Origin: Cryptomeria japonica
Taxonomy: Eukaryota > Streptophyta > Pinopsida > Cupressales > Cupressaceae
Length of the DNA stretch: 60,000 bases
Direction: 5' to 3'
Assembly: GCF_030272615.1 (NCBI RefSeq)
Contig: NC_081406.1
Span: forward strand, 186,884,270-186,944,269
Part shown: positions 12,290-24,957 of the stretch, in pieces
Layout: each line of letters opens with the position of its first letter
How positions within the stretch are numbered: position 1 is the first letter of the stretch
Notes under the pieces: model-generated
What the model was told of the DNA's origin: nothing
What the model saw: only the letters and a program-made list of their open reading frames with translations
Databases searched by the model: none
Program-made: the position numbers and the translations under genes

Positions 12290-12610
12290 ATTGTTACATA
12301 TTATTCAAAAAATTGCCTCTAAATATGATCAAATCAGCTCTTGGCTATTTGATTATACAAAAAAATGTCTTACAAATCATCTCATGGGGTTTTATACAAA
12401 ATTTTGCATTACAATATGTGCGATTCAACTTATCGCCATTTTAATATACAAATCATCTCATGGGCTTTTATACAAAATTTGGCATTACAATATGTGTGAT
12501 TCAGCTCATCGCCATTTTAACATACAAAATTTGGCATGTACATATGTACAAATAAGCTCATTGCCATTTAAATATACAAAATTATGCCCCTAAACATGTA
12601 AAAATCAGCT
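12290..12610. repeat. diverged tandem repeat, period about 76 bp
   Basis: Units share TACAAATCATCTCATGGG and ATACAAAATTTGGCATTACA. The start recurs at 12371 and 12447, and more diverged units run to 12610. It abuts the 3' end of the minus-strand transposase gene and may be part of its 3' UTR. Confidence 0.7.
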
Positions 12611-12703
12611 CATGGGCATCTATATATACAAAAAACGAATATAGAATAATTCGTCGACGATTTATATAAAATTCTCAAAATCATTCTACTCTGAACCATA
12701 GAA

Positions 12704-15632
12704 TCAATCAAGTGAGCCTTCAGGATTGGCTCTAACCCGTATTGTGTCAAGTATTGCCTCGTGGTCAGATTCACGAGCTTTCCATAAAATCTTGTTATGA
12801 GGTCTACCACGATACTTAATCAAATGAATATTTGTTGCAACAACAAGGTTAGAGAAATGAAGAATATGTCTGTGTGTTTCAAAGTCCTCGAACAACCAAA
12901 CATCAGAATTATTGATAGGGTATCTCCGAATCCATGTTCCTGTCATGACAACATACCCTATTGGGTACTCAATACCCTCTCCGTCAATGATTGTGGTTGT
13001 CAATTTTCTTTTTGGCTCAACACAATGACACAAATAGTAATCTGTTCCTTCTTCATTGTTCTCTTCTGCAACAACTACATACACATGACTTGCATTTTAT
13101 AAAGTGTTAATTAATACCAAAAATAAAGTATGATGTACAACAAAATGAACCAAAAAGAATACTTGCAAAAAAATTAATTCAAAAAATCACCTGAATCCAC
13201 TAGGTCGGATACATGGTCAAAATACACTGATGTCTCCATCTGGCTCAATTGTAGTGCTTTGGGAATTTGATATGAATCAATGGGAACCAACGGTCTACAA
13301 GACCATTTGTCAAACCACTCTTGTGATTCACATTCTTCCCACAAACAATACATGCATGAAGAGCAAAAACGTACCATCTGTCTCATATAAATTACCAGTG
13401 AACTTGAATTTGAACTCATAAATGAGTGCATGTCACTCGATCCTGCAACTGTATAACAATCTAGATAGTTTTCAATGTTAGATTTAGTGATCAACCAAAA
13501 ATATCTACGAACCATTGACGTACCTGGATTACCTGGACCCATCACAGACATACACCATCGTACAATTATTTCTGCATCTATCAAATCAACACCACCTTTT
13601 TACTTCAATTCTTGCCTAGCTAGGGCTCTTTTCACACATGCTCCTGCACCATCGTGCTCTCCCTTACCATGTCCAGCCTCAGTGAAATTCCAAAAATGTT
13701 GTACACCGCTTGTCATATGAATCCTTGTCAACCAATAAAACATACTTGCATTCTTGAATTGTGCGGTGCAATTATCTGACCATATTAAGTGTCGGTTGTA
13801 TCGTATGTTCCTTTCCCTTAAACTATCATAGAAAACTTTAAAGCATCCTTGTACAAACTCCGATGAATGAGTACGATCAACACTTATGTAGAAGTGATAC
13901 TCTCTTACAACCTTTCTATCCTCCTCTGTGCTATCATCTGCATGCATGAATACTATGTGTACAAAAATAGAAACTTGTGTAGAGTGATAATACATGGATT
14001 GCACTTCATTTTGAGGTTTTGGTGTATAATTTTCAGCAAAATCAATGATAGAGACAATGGTGCCAAGAGGAAATGTGTCCTTACATAACTTGAATTTCTC
14101 ATCTAACCATCGAGTTCTATGTGTATGCATTATGTACTCATAAACTAGTTTCTCTTGAAACATTTTCATAAATTGAGCTACACATATATCATTTTTCACT
14201 AGCTCACATCTCTTCAAATATTTTCCATCTTTAACTCCATATGTGACTGTCTTGTATTTTCTGAAAGAAATTAGTTTCGTACCAATTTCATGTGTGCTCT
14301 CCAAATGTACGCATCTTGGTAAATGTTGCAAACCACCACATTTAGCACAAGAACCTTCCAAACAAGGCATCTTATAATAAATACAACCATCATGTCTATT
14401 ACATAGCACACTTGAAATAAATTCTCTTACCGACTGAGGAGGTTCTTGTATATTACATTCCTGCAAAACATCATTAGTGTACAAAGTATAACAAATATGA
14501 TGAAAAATATCATAATGCATGAAAAATTCAATATGCATCCTACAACAACACGTGGTGCATACATGATCAATCTTAATATAAAAAGGTTTTACCATTTCAA
14601 AAAATCTTTGAGAAATTCTTATTTGAGGAAACGTTTGAAGGAATATTTCCTAAAATTTAGTTTGAGTCATATCCAAATAGTGTTTGGCATGTGGCTCATG
14701 ATTTGTAGACCCAATTCACCTTCTAACAACATCTCTTTGGTTGGGAGAAACTCTTGTGTTGTCATGCCAAAATTTTTCAATTAATGTTTTTAGTGTATCA
14801 ACACCAACCTTGTCTTTGTGTGGTAGTCTACCTGAGAATGCCCAAAGAGAATTATTGTTAGGTTCCTCTATTTTTTCCCGCCTTTTTAATTTGCTTTACT
14901 TAATGTTGTTCTACTAACGTTTAATGACTTACTTGTTTTGCTTACCAAACAATCTTTTTTAATTTTCTTGCTCATTATGGTTGATGTACTAACATGTCGA
15001 GTAGCATTAGAATCTTTAGTACGTGATTTTGAACCAATAGATTGATATGCATCAAATAGATTTCTAACAATAGTTCTTTCACTATTACTTTCAGATGATC
15101 TTAGGCCTATAATTTTCATCGTCTCTCCAAAATTCAAATTTTTAATCATTTGAACAATTAATTGACATCTTGCAGTTTGATTTAAGTTTTGAAAATAGTT
15201 TTGCCATATTCTTTTAACCATTCTCCTACAAGTTCGTTCATTCATTTTATTGGGCATTGGCTTCAATATATTCTCATCAATGTCAATTAGATACATTGGT
15301 TTCCTACGAATGATTCTAGGAGGTGTTAATATCGGTGCATTATGTACATTCAATTCATCAAGTAGAGAAGGTGTAATATGTTCATCATTTAATTGATTAT
15401 TCAATACGGTATCTTTTTCAATTGCATTAGGTTCAAATGGTAAATTATCAAATGTCTCTTGTTCAGTTGCATTAGGTGCATTATATTCGTTTGGCAAATC
15501 GAATTGAGATGTTGAGGATGACATACCTTCTTCTCCCATTGTTCTTATGTCACGCAATTTCTTCATACGCTGCCTTTGTCTTTCCTTTTGAGCCTCTTGT
15601 TGTTCCATCATTCCTCATTTGTTCTTTCCCAT
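12704..15632 (-). pseudogene. DDE/RNase H-fold transposase-like gene
   Basis: The ATG at 15630-15632 and stop at 12704 frame a product of about 930 residues, with one intron (about 13190-13066, GT/AG, phase 1). Order: a basic Gln-rich start; a helix-turn-helix-like SKTSKSLNVSRTTLSKAN; a NTRVSPNQRDVVRR region; Cys clusters (CTTCCCRMH; CNRHDGC then CLEGSCAKCGG); then an RNase H-like core. Candidate acidic residues are SIIDFAENY (Asp, codon about 14043), LIWSDNCTAQFKN (Asp, about 13776) and NFTEAGHGKGEHDGAG (about 13680-13650). Damage: TGA at 15615 and 14716, TAG at 14650, TAA at 13600, and a frameshift near 14885. A 5' leader exon may end at about 15837 at a GTAAGT donor. I cannot place it in a named superfamily. 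Confidence 0.72.
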
Positions 15633-15827
15633 GATTGATATTGGTTGTCCTAAATAGAATCATATTACATATATATGTAAACAAAAGTTCATAAACAAAC
15701 AAATAACCATAAATATGCATCTTATCACTATTTTTTGGAATCAAACTATTAAACAATCACAATACTATTGACAAAAACTAATAAGAACAACAATTCAATC
15801 ATTTGAAATCATGCAAAAACAAAAAAT

Positions 15828-15884
15828 TCACTTACTTCTATGTATAAAACAGTGATAGAAGTGCAGACACAGTTCCAGTGGGGC
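15828..15884 (-). other. transposase leader segment, also found at 27872-27917
   Basis: TTCACTTACTTCTAT followed by AGAAGTGCAGACACAGTT recurs at 27872-27917. On the minus strand it reads AGAA then GTAAGTGAA, a good splice donor, so it may be the end of a non-coding first exon. The acceptor would be the TTTAG before 15650. Confidence 0.45.
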
Positions 15885-15954
15885 CTTCAACGACCTCAAA
15901 AACTTCTTTTGAAGCTGTGGAGGCTCTTGGCCAACTAAAACTATGTCTATAAAC

Positions 15955-16215
15955 CGCGTACACGCTACATTAATAACTGCATACGTGCTGTTAGTTCATA
16001 AAATGTTGACAAGCCCAATGGTATTCTTTTTTCCCATTCTGGACTGATAAGTAGCATGTACGCGCTCCTAAGCCTAAAAAATGTTATCGCAGGGTAACGA
16101 ATAATGGGATCAGTACCCCGTACGTGCTTACAAGTAATAAGTACCACGTACACGCTCATTTGCCTTAAAAAGTTATGGCAGGACAGTGAACTAATAGTTT
16201 CAGTACCCTGTAAAT
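15955..16215. repeat. right subterminal GTACGC palindromes
   Basis: About six spaced copies, including CCGCGTACACGCT, TGCATACGTGCT, GCATGTACGCGCT, CCCCGTACGTGCTTA, CCACGTACACGCT and a decayed CCCTGTAAATGCT. Several are preceded by AAGTAC or CAGTAC. They lie just upstream of the transposase gene. Confidence 0.68.
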
Positions 16216-16233
16216 GCTATTTGTAGTAGAAAA

Positions 16234-17454
<1,221 letters not shown>

Positions 17455-17455
<1 letters not shown>

Positions 17456-17575
17456 TCATATGGTGTTGTTATGGGTCATTGGTGTCCCGAGGGGTCTTAA
17501 GGGGTCACAAGACACCATATGACCTCATAGGAAACAATATGACCTCTAGTGACACCTAAGGGGTCATATGGTGGG
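17455..17575. repeat. CATATG module, right copy 1
   Basis: Begins CATCATATGGTGTTG at the end of the purine tract and ends GGGGTCATATGGTGGG. It contains inverted CACCATATGAC and GTCATATGGTG arms. Copy 2 is at 18789-18909. Confidence 0.6.
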
Positions 17576-17628
17576 CTAATAAAATGATATATTAAATTTA
17601 AAGTTATGAATAGAACATCATACAATGG

Positions 17629-18373
17629 GACTCCAAGCGAACAAACAACGAGGCTTCACTAAAAAGAAAGTGTAAGAGCTTGACCTAACCCTAAGAGTAC
17701 TGTATAAGTTCTAAAACATATGATGCTATTAAATTTGCAAGGTTATAAGACTAATCCTGATTGTGACTATAAGAATTATACACTTGATTTATTTCATGGG
17801 TATGTACCATTCCAAGCTGTTTGACAAGTGATGATCATCATATACTACCACTGCCATGCATACAACAAAATTTAATTTCTTTAGGTGATAGGCGTTGTGT
17901 AACAACATGGGAACTCTCGCATACCCACCACTATTATTCTACAGGACTTTATCTATGTTACTCTCCCTCTTTCTCTTCCTACCTGTTGTTTCCTTCTGAA
18001 AAACATATTGCAGGTACTCTGACTCATCATGTTGCTTTGTTGACACTATTTTCCACATCTGCTCTGCTTATTAAAAACACATTCGAGAAGAATATTGCTA
18101 CAGGTTTCCTTGTTTGTAACGATAATACACTCGTGGTTCAATTTCAAACCCTATTCCTCCTATTCAATACACACACACAAATCCATCAGTCATTGAGACT
18201 CCAAGCGAACAAACAACGAGGCTTCACTAAAAAGAAAGTGTAAGAGCTTGACCTAACCCTAAGAGTACTGCCTAAGTTCTAAAACATATGATGCTATTAA
18301 ATTTGCAAGGTTATAAGACGGATCTCAATTGTGACTATAGGAATTACACACTTGATTTATTTCATGGGTATGT
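17629..18373. repeat. unknown tandem repeat, unit about 568 bp, interrupted by the LTR element
   Basis: The block starting GACTCCAAGCGAACAAACAA occurs at about 17631 and 18199. The second unit breaks off at 18373 and, in the duplicate, at 19707, where the LTR element begins; the rest of that unit resumes at 27422. A frame of about 120 codons (17821-18243, 19155-19523) recurs, but I recognise no family in it and base changes do not argue for coding. Confidence 0.75.
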
Positions 18374-18510
18374 TGATGAATACTAAGAGGGGGGGGTGAA
18401 TTAGTATAGCAAAAAATCTTGCACTTAAACACTTAAACAGTCTAAAGATAAACTGGTAAAACAGTTTAACAGACAGACCGGTTGTCACACATGCAAACCA
18501 AAATGCAAAG
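18374..18510 (-). repeat. truncated LTR copy made by the duplication
   Basis: Identical apart from a few bases to 19708-19844, starting TGATGAATACTAAG. It stops abruptly at AATGCAAA and joins purine tract at 18510. Confidence 0.9.
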
Positions 18511-19702
18511 AGAGAGGGAGAGAGAGAGGGGGGAGGGAAGGTAGAGAGAGGGAGAGAAGTAAAGGGAGGGAGAGAGGGAGAGAAGAGGGGGGAGGGTGGG
18601 AGAGAAGAAGGGGTATGGAGGAAGGGAGAGGGAGAGTAGGGGGGAGGGAGGGAGAAGAGAGGGGGGAGGGAGAGAGAGATGGGGGAGAGAGAGGGAGAGA
18701 GAGGGAGAGAGAGAGAGGGAAGGAGGGAGAGGGAGAGAGAGGGAGAGAGAGAGGGGGATGGAAGGAGGGAGAGGGAGAGAGAGGGAACATCATATGGTGT
18801 TGTTATGGGTCATTGGTGTCCCGAGGGGTCTTAAGGGGTCACAAGACACCATATGACCTCATAGGAAACAATATGACCTCTAGTGACACCTAAGGGGTCA
18901 TATGGTGGGCTAATAAAATGATATATTAAATTTAAAGTTATGAATAGAACATCATACAATGGGACTCCAAGCGAACAAACAACGAGGCTTCGCTAAAAAG
19001 AAAGTGTAAGAGCTTGACCTAACCCTAAGAGTACTGTATAAGTTCTAAAACATATGATGCTATTAAATTTGCAAGGTTATAAGACTAATCCTGATTGTGA
19101 CTATAAGAATTATACACTTGATTTATTTCATGGGTATGTACCGTTCCAAGCTGTTTGACAAGTGATGATCATCATATACTACCACAGCCATGCATACAAC
19201 AAAATTTAGTTTCTTTAGGTGATAGGCGTTGTGTAACAACATGGGAACTCTCGCATACCCACCACTATTATTCTACAGGACTTTATCTGTGTTACTCTCC
19301 CTCTTTCTCTTCCTACCTGTTGTTTCCTTCTGAAAAACATATTGCAGGTACTCTGACTCATCATGTTGCTTTGTTGACACTATTTTCCACATCTGCCCTG
19401 CTTATTAAAAACACATTCGAGAAGAATATTGCTACAGGTTTCCTTGTTTGTAACGATAATACACTCATGGTTCAATTTCAAACCCTATTCCTCCTATTCA
19501 ATACACACACACAAATCCATTAGTCATTGAGACTCCAAGCGAACAAACAACGAGGCTTCACTAAAAAGAAAGCGTAAGAGCTTGACCTAACCCTAAGAGT
19601 ACTGCCTAAGTTCTAAAACATATGATGCTATTAAATTTGCAAGGTTATAAGACGGATCTCAATTGTGACTATAGGAATTACACACTTGATTTATTTCATG
19701 GG

Positions 19703-19707
19703 TATGT
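19703..19707. other. target-site duplication, left
   Basis: TATGT directly before the LTR. It matches 27422-27426, and the uninterrupted copy at 17811 reads GGGTATGTACC. Confidence 0.9.
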
Positions 19708-20847
19708 TGATGAATACTAAGAGGGGGGGGGGGGGTGAATTAGTATACCAAAAAATCTTGCACTTAAACACTTAAACAGTCTAAAGATAAACTGGTAAAA
19801 CAGTTTAACAGACAGACCGGTTGTCACACATTCAAACCAAAATGCAAATAATGTATTCACCCACAAAAGCAAAACAACCATAACACAAGATATTTGACAT
19901 GGAAACCCAAATGGGAAAAACCACGGTGAGATGGAACTCACAAGTCACTATCTACAGAATAGAAACTAGACCAGTTAAGGTCAGACCGATTAAGGTCTTA
20001 CAATGTTCTTCACCAGAACAGATCCTTTTAGGAATCTCAATCTATGTTAGGAGATAAGTCCGATCAAGGACTACCTTTCTAGAGGATTTTATATTCACAG
20101 AGGTGAACCACCTTGTTAGAGGATTTTACAAAAGGCTTTTGGGCCTACTCAGTTAAGGGCTACAGACTTGTCAAAGATGTGAGTAATCAACAAGTGTTTG
20201 ATCTATCTAATAGCATGGACTGCTCAGTTAGATCCTTGATAGCTCATTCTTAATGCACTCCTGCATTACTTCAGTCTTCTACACATTCATATTCTTTTCA
20301 ACTCCTCAACCACCTTAAACCTTAGTCACAACATAAACCCTTTCAACAACAACCTAAAACCCTAGACATGATGTCCTTTTAAAGGAATCTGATTTCATGT
20401 TGGTCCAATAGGATTACATTTCAATTTCTTAGGTTCAATGAATCTAGACATACTCAGTAACATGACACAAGAAGCACCGCCAGTGTGTCGACACCGTCAA
20501 ACAATCAATGGATTGATAATTTATCACAAAATGCCGGTTGGTAACTCATCACAAAGTATTACCGGTTCATGCAAAATACCGGTTGTCGGTTTGACAAAAA
20601 TGAAGACTGGTCGAAATGTGTTATGCCACTTTAATCCCTTGTATCACTTGAGGTCAACATGCCGCTTTAGACCGGTAAACACATTCTGCAAAACATCAAT
20701 AGTCTAATGACTATAATACAACATACTTGCAACATACCGGTTGAAACAAATAACGACTGTGCTGTAACTTATACATATAAAGAGGATATTAATGCAAGTG
20801 TGTGTCCATCAATGACAATCACAACATAAACATAAAAAATGCCAACA
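19708..20847 (-). repeat. 3' LTR of the nested element
   Basis: Starts TGATGAATAC and ends GCCAACA on the plus strand; 1140 bp. It aligns along its length with 26286-27421. Plus-strand frames such as 20438-20707 recur in both LTRs and are not supported as genes. Confidence 0.93.
19714..19746 (-). other. LTR hairpin 1, nested element 3' LTR
   Basis: ATACTAA (19714-19720) pairs with TTAGTAT (19740-19746) around a run of 13 to 14 G. Same element as at 26292-26320. Confidence 0.75.
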
Positions 20848-20861
20848 ATCTCCCCCTTTGG
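20848..20861 (-). other. polypurine tract
   Basis: The minus strand reads CCAAAGGGGGAGAT directly before the 3' LTR, as expected for plus-strand priming. The 313 bases from 20862 to 21174 are a non-coding spacer with CTTCTCCCC patches. Confidence 0.85.
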
Positions 20862-21174
20862 CATTGATGGAAACACTTAGGAAATAAAATTTTGACATCT
20901 AAGTGTTTTACAACAAAATCATGCTTTACATCAAAATCATGCCATTAGCAAAATTGCTCCCCTTAAGCATATACACTATCCCTTAAGCAATACAATATAT
21001 AGAAATTTTACATATAGAGCATATAGCATATATCAAAGCATACAGCAATATTTTTAAAAACCAGATACTTCTCCCCTATACTTCTCCAAAATAGTGTACT
21101 TCTCCCCCTTTGCCAACAATGACAAAGTACCGCTGAACAACCCTATTTCCATTTGATATTAAAACAATAAAAGT

Positions 21175-24100
21175 TTATGACAATAAAGAGTAGTACTTGT
21201 CAAAAATAGATTTATAGTCCTGCAAGAATTGCTTCATTGATAGAGACCAAGACTCAAGTAGGGAGGTGGCCACTTCTTTCTCTGTTTGCATCTGGGAGAC
21301 CTGTTCTTCCATGGCATCAACTATTCTCATCTCCTGTGTAACTGTCAAGGCATCCAGGTTTAGATAACACTTTTGAAGAATTTGCAGACGTGGAAGTAAA
21401 ACCAGTTGAAGTTCCTGCAAATCTCTAGACTGTGTGTTGATTTCTTGCTCCATTTTGGCTGACTGCATATGAAACCGGTGAACGGTTTGCCCATAAGTTG
21501 TGAAGGAATCATAGGGCAACTTGAATGTGCTCAAGTAGGACTGTAAGTCCTTTTCAAGTTTTTGCTTCTGAGCTAGCACATCATCATAGAACATATGGGG
21601 TTGACAGATTTTGCTGAGTAGCATATTCCCCTCATCTAGAGTGTCCCTTATATCCTTTTGTTCTTTCTTCAGTTCAGACCGGAGTTCATTCAACTTTTTC
21701 ACCAGAGCTATATTAAGAGCCTTTTGATGCTCCTTCTTGACATTTGCCTCTGCTGCCTCTTCAAGACTCTGCACTTGATCATCGACTACTGTGCATAGGA
21801 GCTTTAGTCTAGCTAATGAAGAATCGGTGTTTGGAAGATTTGTACCGAGTATCAAACTGGTAAGCATATCCACAACAACTTGGATTAAATCCTGCTCCTT
21901 CTTCTGTCGAATGTTTTCAAGGCGCTCTTGAGCTACCTTGATGCTCTGCATTAGCTCCGATTCACTTGCAGACTGGAGATTGATAGGACTAGTGATATCA
22001 ATCGGTTTGGCTTGATTCTCGATTGCCTTTAGAGTCTCCATCTGTGTGTTCTTCTCTGCTTCTCCTGTCTTGTCCTTTTCCACTTTATTTTTCTCCACTT
22101 CTCTATCTTCTTCTTCCTTCTTCTTTTCTTGTTCCTTGTCTTCCTCTTCCTTCTTCTTCCTCTCAGCTTCCTTCCTCTTCTCCTCTTCTTTCTCTTCCTC
22201 TTCCTTCTTCTTCTTTTCTTCTTTCTTCCGCTTTTCCTCTTCTTTATCTTCCTCTTCTTTCTTTTTCTTTTCCTCTTCCTTTCGCTTCTTCTCTTCTTTA
22301 TCCTCTTCTTCTTTCTTTTTCCTCTCATCTTCTTGCCTCTTTTTCTCTTCACCTTTTCTTTTCTCCTCTTCCTCTTTTCTCTTCTCTTCCTCTTTCCACT
22401 TTTCCTCATCTTCATCCCCCTTCTTCTTCTCTGCCTGTTCCCTAGCCGCTTCCTGTCTGTCCTCGACTTGCTCATTGCCCTGTTCGACCTGATGCTCCTG
22501 TCCTGTTCCCTTAGAAGGTATGTCCTGAGTGATATCTTCTATGTCCAGGGCATCGACATCAATAGTGTCGATTGGTTCTACAACCAGATTTCCTTCATCA
22601 TCAAATGCTTCATCTGGTTTGGATATAATTGGTTCTTCTTCTTCTTGCCGGTTGGCCAAACATTCTTTGTGAGTCTAGACAGCAATTTGCATAAACAGAT
22701 GGGTGTCCTTTTTGAAATCAGCAACTCTACCTTCTAACAGCCAGAGTCTTCTTTTTCTAGTGAAGAAGAGTCCTTTATTTAGATCAATAACATCATATAA
22801 TTCAGAATTTGACAGGTCGGGAAAGTATTGTGCAAAAACCTTCTCTCTAATTTCCTATTCCTTCTCTATGGCAATGCGTCGTCTATTATCTAATGACATA
22901 TATAAAGAATCTGGTGTCTAAGACTTAATCTCTAAGGGCGACCGGTCATTACTACATAGATACTGAATTATTTCCTTTTCAACTGCTTCCTTTTCATCCT
23001 CATTGAAGTCATCGAAATACTCAAGTAAATCATTTAACACTTTTCTCCTAATATTCTTTATTGTTCTTTGACAATGTGTCAAAGGTTTATAGGAGGAGAT
23101 ATCTATATTTACTGGTGCTAAAGATGTCAGTTCACTCTGTGTCTTCTTTCTTGTCTGACTCACCTTTTTGGGCTACTCCTCAGACATAGTTTCTTCTAAG
23201 TCCGGAGAGTTGCTTCTCGTCTTCCTCTTTCTTTGGAACACTTTAGCTGGTGCAGCTTCCAATTTCTTCTTAACTGGTGACCGCTTGGTCACTTTTGGAG
23301 TTGCAGTAGTAACCGGTGCTGATGCTGCAGGCACTGCCTTTGCCTTCTTCACTGCCAGTCCTTTCTTTTTCACTGCTAGTGGTTCCTTAGCCGGTGCTAT
23401 CCTCTCCAGGTAGGTGCCGGTTCTCTTCGCCTTAGGATCAAGCGGTGATGCAATAAGGGTAGAGGCATACCCTTCCAGCATGTCGTACATCACCTCATAG
23501 CCCATTGGCTCCACTTCTTCCATTCTAGGCTCAACAGCCTCCATTATACATTTGTCTACTTGGATGGTGAAGCACATATCGTCTTCATATTTCTTGATAA
23601 TGTCTCCTGATATCCTCACTCTTTGGCTCATTTTCCTTCTGAACTCATCAAAATACTTGTTCAGCATATCAGGATAACCAGTTCCAAGTGCTTCAATGCT
23701 TTCCTTGATTTGCTTGGTTACCGGTTGGTCACCAGACCATTGAACGTCTCCTACTCCTGGGAAGTATCCTTGAAAGTAAAAGAACAACCCAACCAATAGT
23801 TGTCCAAACTTGAACCTCAATGCATTATCTTGTTTGATTGATTTCAGGTTCAATAGGAGTTGCCTCTGCATACTGGTGCATAGGTCAAATGATGCATCCT
23901 CCTTTATCATTTGGTAAGCGACATTTACCGCTATAGCAGATACAGAGTTGATTCTGCTGGCTGAGAACGTCCGGTAGACTATCACCATGCAGGCATACTT
24001 AACCAGGTCATCCTTGATTGAATTTATAGTCATGCCCTATGAGTCACTCATTGAACTGGTGAGCTTGGACATATCAGTTTTGCTAACAGTCCTTAGGGCT

Positions 24101-24543
24101 GGTACTTCCCCTGTATTGCAGAAAACAATGACTGCATGAATTGCCTGCGGCGTGATATCATGTGTCCTCTCTAAGTACATTTTGTCACCATGGACCCTGT
24201 TCAGGATAATCCTTATATGATCTTCTGTGAAATCCTCCAGGAAGTAAACAACATTGTGGAGTTTCTTCTTCTCCAGAATACTATACTCCAGTTTGATCAT
24301 CTTATCTTGTCCACAAAACAGACCTAGTTGGGTATGGATAGCTAGAGACCCTAGGTCTTTGAGTTTAAAATCAATATAATATGAGATTCCCTCTTCTACT
24401 ATCACTCCAGCCAGAACTTGTGATAGGGCATTATACTTTGACTTCCGTTGAATAAAACTTTCAGACTCAATGGATGCACTAGAACTGGTATGAGATGTGG
24501 AAGCCATTGTAGAAATTTTAAGAACTCGAGAAATACCTTTCAA
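21175..24543 (-). pseudogene. long unknown ORF of the nested element
   Basis: A single frame of 1123 codons runs from 24543 (first ATG a little downstream) to a TAA at 21175. Five in-frame stops, at 24037, 23173, 22918, 22855 and 22675, are all TAG. The N-terminal part (SKYNALSQVLAGVIVEEGIS and onward) is a globular domain of unknown type; a link to the plant putative-transposon domain families is only a guess. The middle has a basic Ala/Pro/Lys-rich linker (KKGLAVKKAKAVPAASAPV). The C-terminal 494 codons hold about 150 residues of Glu/Lys repeats, then a Leu-rich coiled-coil region. No enzymatic motif is seen. Confidence 0.7.
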
Positions 24544-24957
24544 AACTTGGGAATTTAGGGCTTTCTGATTTTCCTTTACTCCTCACTTCGTCGGTAGCTG
24601 AATCACCACTTTGTGTTCTCCACTTGACCATTTGCTATTTGAATTTGAATCTCCTTCACGGTTTCTCAATTTCTCCAAATCTCTGCTCAAATCGCCTTTT
24701 TGTCGCTCTGCTCTTTGAAAAACTTCTCTTTGCTTGAAAACAGATAGTGAGAAATGATTTCAAAAATGCTTTTAAACATAGTCCTCACCTACCGTCATTA
24801 ACGCTCCTCCATTAGGGCATAAACCCTAATTTGCCTTTTTACCGTTTTCGGTCTTCTGCCAAGCGACAGGTATCATATATCGGTCAAGGTCTTTTGCCGA
24901 TATAAACCTGGGGTTCAAAAACATTTTTCCATTTGCTCCCCCTAAGCCTTTTGAAGC
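24544..24957 (-). other. spacer between the two ORFs of the nested element
   Basis: No reading frame of note on either strand. It contains T-rich patches on the plus strand and a GCCGATATAA-like repeat near 24895. It may hold signals for internal translation or splicing, but I see none clearly. Confidence 0.4.

Noticed and set aside
13867-14784. Plus-strand frames of 73 and 112 codons
   Set aside because: They overlap the well-supported minus-strand transposase frame.
17821-18243. A frame of about 140 codons repeated in three copies as a possible gene
   Set aside because: It belongs to a tandem repeat; the third copy (27422-27837) keeps only part, and I recognise no family. Kept as a repeat.
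18212-18260. Telomere-like CCTAACCCTAAG near 18252
   Set aside because: A single short match with no tandem TTTAGGG units.
20438-20707. 89-codon plus-strand frame, repeated at 27012-27281
   Set aside because: It lies in both LTRs, antisense to the element, with no coding support.
22023-22737. Plus-strand Ser/Phe/Leu-rich frames of 140-202 codons
   Set aside because: They are antisense to the Glu/Lys-rich block of the nested element's long ORF.
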